A DNA stretch of 10,994 bases from Actinomycetota bacterium (GTDB taxonomy: Bacteria > Actinomycetota > Rubrobacteria > Rubrobacterales > Rubrobacteraceae): assembly GCA_020200675.1 (NCBI GenBank), contig JAIVIG010000332.1:1-10994 (forward strand). Reading direction: 5' to 3'. Shown here one piece after another: positions 6,585 to 10,994 of the stretch (position 1 is the first letter of the stretch; each line of letters begins with the position of its first letter). The position numbers and the translations under genes were made by a program. Below the pieces are notes generated by a model that worked only from the letters and a program-made list of their open reading frames with translations, ran no database searches and had not been told where the DNA came from.

Positions 6585-7697
6585 TCAGTTCGAGGGTTTC
6601 TGCTGACGGCTGACGGCTGACGGCTGACGGCTACCCCGCCAGAGACCCTGGCGAAAGTCCATGAACGAGACCACGACGACGTGCGGCAGGGTGAGCACCG
6701 AGACGAGGACCAGGTAGAGCGCGAGGAGCGAGGCCGGCGCCGCGTCGGCCTCCGGTACCGCGAGGTAGAGCCCAAGGAGCAGCACGAGCGCCGCGACGGT
6801 GAGGGGAGCGGCGTCCCGCGCGAACCGGACGAGGGCGAGCGCGACCCGCCCCGCCTCCAGAGCACCGGCGCTCTTCCCGTCGAGCAGGACGAGCCGGGCG
6901 ACGTGCCGGGGAGCGTGCCACAGGCAGAAGTAGAGACCGACGGCGAGCACGGGGGGCACGAGCGCGAAGTACAGAGCCAGAACCGCCGTCTCCGCAACGT
7001 CTACCAGCCATACCCTACGAGACCCGCTCTTCTTCGCACTCCCATAGCCGGAGGCGAGCACCCCCACGGCCAAGAGGGCGAAGACCACGCCGGCGAAGAG
7101 GCGAAAGGAGGGATCGAAGATCCACGAAAGGACTCCGGCGCTGCCGGGAACGAAAAGGTCAACGATACTTCCGACCACGGTGCGGTAGGTCTCCGGGAAG
7201 GCTAGGAGCGGGACGAGCATCGGCAGCCCGCCCCGCACGAGGAGAGTCAGGGCACGGCGCGTCCGGCCGGCGGGGTATTCGCCCCTATCGGAGGCAAAGG
7301 CCGCAAGGGCGTGCAGGTCCCCTCCTCCCCAGTGAAACCAGGTGAGGGCTATAAAGAGCGCGAAGGCCGCAACCGGGGCTGCGAACCAGAGCGCGAGGTA
7401 GAGGCCGCCGAGGACGAGATAGAGCAAGCCGACCGCGAGCACGGGCCCGGTCGTACCGGCCTTCCGGCCCAGTAGGCGTGGCACCGCGAGGTGGTCGACC
7501 GCCCCGTGCGGCAGACCGAAGGCGACCAGGCTCAGGGCGAACGGCAGGTACTCGGCCCACGGCGGCACCGTGAGGCCGGCGGCGAAGAGGAGCACGAGGG
7601 CGGCGACGAACAGCCACGAGGGCCACAGCACCCAGCGGCGCAGGACACGCCGAACGTTGGGTGAAACGACGGTACTGGCGAGCGAGACGGGCTCCAC
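6585..7697 (-). CDS. blh: Brp/Blh-family beta-carotene 15,15'-dioxygenase (retinal-forming)
   Basis: 370 residues from GTG 7697. The protein is very hydrophobic with about eight helices. It carries the histidine motifs of the Brp/Blh family: GLPHGAVDHL (His64, His69), TWFHWGGGDLHAL (His122, His129), LWHAPRH (His261, His265) and LTLPHVVVVSFMDF (His339). These histidines bind the iron that lets the enzyme split beta-carotene into two molecules of retinal in the membrane. The start is 1 nt after the stop of lycopene cyclase and has no good ribosome site, which points to translational coupling. The last ~15 residues (SRQPSAVSRQQKPSN) are encoded by a 7-bp tandem repeat and following sequence. They look like read-through after a natural end near FMDFRQGLWRG. 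Retinal implies a rhodopsin elsewhere in the genome; none is in this window. Confidence 0.88.
   Translation of the reverse strand: MEPVSLASTVVSPNVRRVLRRWVLWPSWLFVAALVLLFAAGLTVPPWAEYLPFALSLVAFGLPHGAVDHLAVPRLLGRKAGTTGPVLAVGLLYLVLGGLYLALWFAAPVAAFALFIALTWFHWGGGDLHALAAFASDRGEYPAGRTRRALTLLVRGGLPMLVPLLAFPETYRTVVGSIVDLFVPGSAGVLSWIFDPSFRLFAGVVFALLAVGVLASGYGSAKKSGSRRVWLVDVAETAVLALYFALVPPVLAVGLYFCLWHAPRHVARLVLLDGKSAGALEAGRVALALVRFARDAAPLTVAALVLLLGLYLAVPEADAAPASLLALYLVLVSVLTLPHVVVVSFMDFRQGLWRGSRQPSAVSRQQKPSN
6603..6630. repeat. Four perfect 7-bp tandem repeats (CTGACGG)n
   Basis: CTGACGG occurs four times head to tail at 6603-6630, followed by CTA. The unit length is not a multiple of three, so on the - strand the repeat is read in all three frames, giving the SRQPSAVSRQ tail of the blh product. 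A change in copy number would shift the frame and alter only the extreme C-terminus. It lies exactly between the conserved end of blh and the SNase relic. Confidence 0.95.
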
Positions 7698-7698
7698 G

Positions 7699-8988
7699 TT
7701 ACGGACCCGGAGCGGAAGACTTTGCGAGGAGCGTGCGGGCGGCGAGCTTCAGGAAGGGTGTTTTGGGGAGTGCCCGGATGAGATGAGCCTCGTCGAGGGG
7801 TGTGCTCTTCTCGGTGAGGAAGCGCACGAGGGAGTCGGGCAGGACGCCCGCGAACATCCGGCGGTAGACCTCCGGGCACTCCCCGGGCCGCTCCCGCACG
7901 AAACGGAGAAAGAGGGAGTCGAGCAGGTCGAGGCGACGGGGATAGGTCCTCTCCGGTGGATCGGCGCCCGAGACGACGGCCGCGGCGAGCGCGCGGCAGT
8001 GACGCTGGATGCGCAGGAAGGTGTAGCCCGTCGAGGGACGAGTCTCTCCGCCGAGCATGCCGATGTTGTGGGTCCGCTCCCCGAGCCTCCGGGGGAAGGC
8101 GTGGTCCGTCATCGGGATGTAGCCCCTCTCTTCTCCGAGTGTTTCGTACTCGTCCGGCGCGAGACCGTAGATGCTTTCGAGGTACGCACCGATCTCCGCC
8201 CGGTGCTCCGCTTGCGAGACGTCGGCCTCCGAGAGGTAGACGTTCTCGACGAGCGCCTCCCTCTCCCCCATCGGCAGCACGTACACGAACCGCAGCCCCC
8301 GCGACTGGTCCACGGAGAAGTCCATCAGCGTGCAGCGCTCCGGATCGAAGACGGGTTTGCGGGCCCGGATGCGCAGCCCGAGAAACTTCTGCGGCACCCA
8401 GACGGCCCTCCGCCGCGCCTCCTCGAAAGCGGGGGAGCCGGGCGGAAGCCCACGCCCGTCGAAGACCTGCCGGGAGCGGATGGTCATGTTCGACGTCTCG
8501 ACGCGCACCTCGCCGTTCTTTTCTGTACAGTCTCCCACCTCCTCGCCGAGACGGACCGTTACGTTCGGGCTCTCGGCGAGGCGGGCGAGGGCGTGCTCGT
8601 AGAAGTCCCGGCCGGTGAGGCACTTATAGGGGTAGCGGTTCGTGGTTTGGGTGACGCTTCTCCCGGTCGAGACGAAGTCCCAGGAGCGCCATTCTTTGAG
8701 GGCGCGTTGCGTAAACGGGGTCGGCTCCACGTCCCAGAAGCACCAGGTACGGTCGTCCTCGAAGGTCCGCTTGCGGTCGAGGATCAGGATCGGGGCGTCC
8801 ACGCCTCTCTCCAAAAGGTAATAGCAAAGGCTCAAGCCCGAGCACCCCGCCCCGAGGATCACGAACTCGTAGCGGTCCCTCGCGGGCCGGTCGAGCTTGT
8901 CCGGTACGGTCACCGGGCCGCGCGACCTTTTAGTAGTATCCGCAGGCTTCCCCACCGCGTTCGCTTCCGACCGGTCTTCGACGCGCAA
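7699..8988 (-). CDS. crtY: Lycopene beta-cyclase (CrtY type, FAD-dependent)
   Basis: 429 residues. It makes the beta-ionone rings that turn lycopene into beta-carotene at the membrane. Visible features in order: FVILGAGCSGLSL (42-54, dinucleotide-binding GxGxxG), EDDRTWCFW (77-85, a cyclase signature), FDGRG (176-180) and GGETRPSTGYTFLRIQ (313-328, the conserved cyclase C-terminal motif). The TTG start at 8988 gives an unusual 40-residue charged extension before the FAD domain and has only GGGG about 6 nt upstream. GTG 8913 (VTVPDKLDRPARDRYEF) is a credible shorter start with AAAAGG about 12 nt upstream. The downstream gene converts beta-carotene to retinal and starts 1 nt after this stop, so the two form a retinal-supply operon. 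No phytoene or lycopene synthesis genes are in view. Confidence 0.9.
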   Translation of the reverse strand: MRVEDRSEANAVGKPADTTKRSRGPVTVPDKLDRPARDRYEFVILGAGCSGLSLCYYLLERGVDAPILILDRKRTFEDDRTWCFWDVEPTPFTQRALKEWRSWDFVSTGRSVTQTTNRYPYKCLTGRDFYEHALARLAESPNVTVRLGEEVGDCTEKNGEVRVETSNMTIRSRQVFDGRGLPPGSPAFEEARRRAVWVPQKFLGLRIRARKPVFDPERCTLMDFSVDQSRGLRFVYVLPMGEREALVENVYLSEADVSQAEHRAEIGAYLESIYGLAPDEYETLGEERGYIPMTDHAFPRRLGERTHNIGMLGGETRPSTGYTFLRIQRHCRALAAAVVSGADPPERTYPRRLDLLDSLFLRFVRERPGECPEVYRRMFAGVLPDSLVRFLTEKSTPLDEAHLIRALPKTPFLKLAARTLLAKSSAPGP

Positions 8989-9001
8989 ACCCTACCCCGA
9001 T

Positions 9002-9127
9002 CTACCCTTGCCGACTACCTGAGGCCGGCTCCCCGCCGATGATAGCCGTTCTCCGGGAGGTCTGCGGAATATCGCGCTGCAGGTCTACGAGGGACGCAAC
9101 CTCGGTAACCAGCTGGGTTTGCGTCAC
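9002..9127 (-). CDS. Possible 41-residue ORF, unrecognised
   Basis: GTG 9127 to TAG 9002-9004 encodes MTQTQLVTEVASLVDLQRDI and continues to a Gly/Arg-rich end. Third codon positions are mostly G or C, as in real genes here, and it sits just after the stop of the alcohol dehydrogenase relic. Against it: no ribosome site, no recognisable motif, and the + strand of the same stretch also reads smoothly (IALQVYEGRNLGNQLG), so codon bias alone cannot decide. It fills most of the space between the dehydrogenase relic and crtY, where I see no promoter. Confidence 0.2.
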   Translation of the reverse strand: MTQTQLVTEVASLVDLQRDIPQTSRRTAIIGGEPASGSRQG

Positions 9128-9142
9128 TCAGACTGGCGGCTT

Positions 9143-9847
9143 CTACGCGGCCGGTTTGAGTTCCACCTTGATCCAACCAGGCCGGCGCTGGTCGAAGGTC
9201 TCGTAGGCTTCGATGGCGCCGGTGATGGGCTCGGTCTGGGTGAGAATCTCGGTCGGATCAATGGCGCCGGTCGCCGTGAGCCCGACGAGCTGGGGGATGT
9301 GCCTACGGTGGTTGGCGTTGCCGCCCCTGACGGTCAGGTTGCGCTGCTGCACCGCCCCGATGGGCGCGACCATCGCCGGCGGCGGGAAGACCCCGATGAC
9401 CCCGACCTTCTTGACGCACTGCGCAGCCCACACCAAAGTCCGCGGCGGCGCGTCGCCGGGATTCCAGTTATCCCCCTGAGGGTTCGTCTCGGGCGCCACC
9501 ATGTCGCGCTCCTGTTGGAACTGGCCCTCCATCGCCTCGCCCACCGGCCTAATTGCGGGGCCTCGGCGTCGACCCCGACCGCCTCTATTACGCGATCTAC
9601 GCCGATGTTGCCGGTGAGCTCCATGATCGTGCCCACCGGATCCCCTTCGTTGTAGTTGATGACCTGGGCCCCCTGGGCGCGGGCCATCTCCAGGCGCGAC
9701 TCCTCCTTGTTGACCGCGAAGACGTGCCCGGCCCCCCTGATAAAGACGCTCGCTATTGCGAACTGGCCGACGGGACCGCAACCGAAGACCGCGACCGTGT
9801 CCCCATCTTCGACCTCGGCGATCCGCCCCGAAGTAGGCGGTCGGGAA
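9143..9847 (-). pseudogene. Zinc-type alcohol dehydrogenase relic (MDR family): 5' truncated, two frameshifts
   Basis: About 235 residues of the C-terminal two thirds of a medium-chain dehydrogenase are split over three frame segments. FPTAYFGAD starts at 9847. A frame change in GGGGCGGATCG (near 9823) leads to IAEVEDGDTVAVFGCGPVGQ, the NAD(P)-binding Rossmann motif, and on through RLEMARAQGAQVINYNEGDP to VDAEAPQ. Near 9550 the frame changes again, giving GPAIRPVGEAMEGQFQ, ILTQTEPITGAIEAYETF and the end GWIKVELKPAA at TAG 9143-9145. Restoring one base at each site makes a continuous protein. The N-terminal catalytic domain, with its zinc ligands, is missing: homology stops at the arm of a perfect inverted repeat (9845-9884), directly after the DJ-1/PfpI gene. 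The wording fits the subgroup that includes formaldehyde and glutathione-independent dehydrogenases. It cannot be functional as it stands. Confidence 0.82.
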
Positions 9848-9884
9848 TAGGGAAAGCCCCGCCGGAGCGGGGCTTTCCCTATTC
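9845..9884 (-). terminator. Perfect 18-bp inverted repeat, probable hairpin terminator of the DJ-1/PfpI gene
   Basis: GAATAGGGAAAGCCCCGC (9845-9862) and its exact complement GCGGGGCTTTCCCTATTC (9867-9884) flank the loop CGGA. On the - strand it lies 19 nt after the DJ-1/PfpI stop. No U-tract follows on either strand, as in many GC-rich actinobacterial hairpin terminators. One arm forms the boundary of the truncated dehydrogenase, so it may also mark a recombination end. A mobile-element end is not excluded, but no transposase or target duplication is visible. Confidence 0.7.
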
Positions 9885-9903
9885 GTCGCTTGGCTGACGC
9901 GCC

Positions 9904-10479
9904 CTACGCGCTCCTCGCCTGCTCGGCGTGCTTGCCCTCGGAGATCTCTTCGACGACCTTCGAGCAGAACGCCGGCAGGTCGTCGGGGTTGCGGCTCGTG
10001 ACGAGCCCCTGGTCCGTGACGACCTCCTGATCCACCCACTCTCCGCCCGCGTTGCGGATGTCGGTCTGTAGCGTCGGGTAGGAAGTCAGCGTCCTGCCGC
10101 GCACCACGTCGGCCTCGACCAGCGTCCACGGTCCGTGGCAGATCGCGCCGACTGGCTTCTGCTGCTCGAAGAACCCGTGTATGAAGTTCACCGCTTCCTC
10201 GCTGCCGCGCAGGTTATCCGACCCCACGGTGCCGCCCGGCACTATGAGGCCGTCGTAGTCGTCCGGGGAGACATCCGAGAAGGTCTTCTCCACCTTGAAG
10301 GTCTCGCCCGGGTTGACGTCGCTGTTCATGGTCTGGGCGTCGCCGGTCTGGATGCCCACGACATCGACCTGTGCGCCAGCATCCTCTACGGCTTTCTTCG
10401 GCTCGGTAAACTCGACTTGCTCGGTGCCTACAGGGGCGAGTAGGATGGCTACCCTACGCCCTTGCAACTCATTCGCCAC
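9904..10479 (-). CDS. DJ-1/PfpI family protein (YhbO/PfpI-like, stress-related)
   Basis: 191 residues from GTG 10479, with GGAGG 7 nt upstream. The fold markers are clear: RRVAILLAPVGTEQVEFTEP near the N-terminus, DYDGLIVPGGTVGSDNLR (75-91), and the nucleophile elbow VGAICHGPW with Cys114-His115. This Cys-His pair and a Glu in the GTEQVEFTEP segment (Glu20 or Glu23) are the usual active-site residues. The family includes PfpI-type enzymes and the YhbO/YajL/DJ-1 proteins reported to protect against oxidative, thermal and carbonyl stress as deglycases or glyoxalases; which activity applies is not settled by sequence. It is a monocistronic unit: a SigB-like promoter lies upstream and a perfect hairpin downstream. 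Length is normal for the family. Confidence 0.9.
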   Translation of the reverse strand: MANELQGRRVAILLAPVGTEQVEFTEPKKAVEDAGAQVDVVGIQTGDAQTMNSDVNPGETFKVEKTFSDVSPDDYDGLIVPGGTVGSDNLRGSEEAVNFIHGFFEQQKPVGAICHGPWTLVEADVVRGRTLTSYPTLQTDIRNAGGEWVDQEVVTDQGLVTSRNPDDLPAFCSKVVEEISEGKHAEQARSA

Positions 10480-10522
10480 GCTAAAACCTCCGTTACAAAC
10501 TACTGCCTACAGCACCACTTTG

Positions 10523-10548
10523 TTACCCGACGGCGCGCGAGTCTAAAC
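10523..10548 (-). promoter_or_regulatory. SigB/SigF-like stress promoter of the DJ-1/PfpI gene
   Basis: Read on the - strand: GTTTAG (10548-10543), 14 nt, GGGTAA (10528-10523). This matches the general-stress sigma consensus GTTTAA-N12-15-GGGTA(T/A) at nearly every position. The leader to GTG 10479 would be about 35 nt. It fits the expected stress role of the protein. Sequence match only; no expression evidence. Confidence 0.55.
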
Positions 10549-10719
10549 ACGGTTGTACGCCATAGATCCGTCCATTTGCAGGAAGAAAAGCGGCGGTGGC
10601 CGGCAGGTGGCTAAGGAAAGCATGGGGTTGACGGCGAACCGCGCGGCGACGCCCTGCTTCCAGCTCCGGTTCCAGAACGGGACGAAGACGAGGAGGTAGC
10701 TAAGGAGGCGGGTCCACAC
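10543..10719 (-). other. Possible membrane-protein relic or short ORF
   Basis: A frame from GTG 10719 to TAG 10543-10545 reads LLSYLLVFVPFW, then NRSWKQGVAARFAVNPM: one hydrophobic helix and a basic, protein-like stretch. Just upstream on the same strand a different frame reads EYNNARRESLKAALELPQRV, and the two overlap at CAGCGTGTGG (about 10714-10723), as if one base were lost. There is no ribosome site and I do not recognise a family. It may be a decayed gene end between the small membrane protein and the DJ-1/PfpI gene, or noise. The rest of 10550-10786 shows nothing else. Confidence 0.2.
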
Positions 10720-10786
10720 GCTGAGGGAGTTCGAGTGCCGCTTTCAGGCTCTCTCGACGAGCGTTGTTGTATTCGACGGCCTTCTT

Positions 10787-10993
10787 CTAAGAGGAGCCCT
10801 GTCCGTCGCCGCGCGCGGCGTTCTGGTTCGCCCGGCGGCGGGGGGAGGCGAAGCTCATGCCGAGAGCCACGCAGCCGAAGAAGACCATGAACAGGCCCCA
10901 CCACAGGTTTATATTTATCCCCAGAGCTTTGTCTTGCTGAACTGCGGGACCCAGGAGCCCGTACAGGACCAGCGCCGTGCCGATGATCATCAC
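10787..10993 (-). CDS. Small two-helix membrane protein, start at or beyond window edge
   Basis: The frame is open at the window end and stops at TAG 10787-10789. GTG 10993 or ATG 10990 could start a 67-68 residue protein, but the start could also lie outside the window, so no ribosome site can be checked. It has a hydrophobic helix at the N-terminus (IIGTALVLYGLLG), a short polar loop (QQDKALGININ), a second helix (LWWGLFMVFFGCVALGMSF) and a basic tail (SPRRRANQNAARG). Basic tail and loop length suggest a hairpin in the membrane with a cytoplasmic C-terminus. Such small proteins are common and uncharacterised in actinobacteria; function unknown. Confidence 0.6.
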   Translation of the reverse strand: MMIIGTALVLYGLLGPAVQQDKALGININLWWGLFMVFFGCVALGMSFASPRRRANQNAARGDGQGSS

Positions 10994-10994
10994 G

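Noticed and set aside
6603..6630. Seven-bp repeats as a CRISPR or origin iteron array
   Set aside because: No spacers, unit too short for CRISPR, no replication gene nearby, and only four copies.
7570..9042. A 490-residue + strand ORF antisense to crtY and blh
   Set aside because: Long antisense ORFs are common in GC-rich genes. Both genes on the - strand carry full family signatures, and the + strand product has none.
9845..9884. Perfect inverted repeat as an insertion-sequence end
   Set aside because: No transposase, no target-site duplication and no second copy in the window. Position 19 nt after a stop codon fits a terminator better.
9143..10129. A 328-residue - strand ORF through the DJ-1/PfpI gene and the dehydrogenase
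   Set aside because: The first half is the DJ-1/PfpI gene read in the wrong frame, rich in Arg and Gly. Only the last ~125 residues and the short FPTAYFGAD piece are real dehydrogenase frame.
10611..10904. A 97-residue - strand ORF overlapping the small membrane protein
   Set aside because: Arg/Ser/Pro-rich translation typical of a shadow frame. The overlapping two-helix protein is the more credible product.

Overview
The window is high-GC bacterial DNA with actinobacterial features. Start codons are ATG, GTG or TTG, GC dominates third codon positions, two candidate promoters look like the SigB/SigF stress class, and the only clear hairpin lacks a U-tract. The protein set (carotenoid cyclase plus retinal-forming oxygenase, an SNase tail ending in a GNGIGGGC-type motif, a small two-helix membrane protein) would suit a Rubrobacter-like lineage. 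That assignment rests on general resemblance, not on a marker gene.

Layout. (1) 1-1364: the end of an MFS transporter on the + strand converges, with an 8-bp overlap, on a formamidase/acetamidase gene on the - strand that is broken by an internal deletion. (2) 1566-6296, all + strand: a candidate promoter with a 20-bp-spaced direct repeat precedes a membrane-anchored LtaS-like sulfatase-fold enzyme. A MetX-like alpha/beta hydrolase follows, then two tandem SGNH-hydrolase genes. The first SGNH copy has lost its catalytic-serine block and its reading frame; the second looks intact. (3) 6324-8988, - strand: lycopene beta-cyclase and a Brp/Blh-type beta-carotene 15,15'-dioxygenase are separated by 1 nt. 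Together they would take lycopene to beta-carotene to retinal. The last codons of the blh gene run into a 7-bp tandem repeat, and beyond it lies a frameshifted C-terminal scrap of a staphylococcal-nuclease-like gene. (4) 9002-10548, - strand: a 5'-truncated, twice-frameshifted zinc alcohol dehydrogenase remnant begins at the edge of a perfect 18-bp inverted repeat. That repeat probably ends the preceding DJ-1/PfpI stress-protein gene, which itself has a good SigB-like promoter. (5) 10550-10993: a stretch with only weak coding hints, then a small two-helix membrane protein at the window edge.

The most striking overall property is the number of broken genes: formamidase, first SGNH, SNase and alcohol dehydrogenase. 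Each has lost 5' or internal sequence and changes frame at least once, while the genes beside them look intact. This could be real decay in an accessory region or an assembly/consensus problem. I found no CRISPR array, transposase, RNA gene or convincing new multi-gene system. The retinal pair and the stress-promoter pair are the best functional stories.
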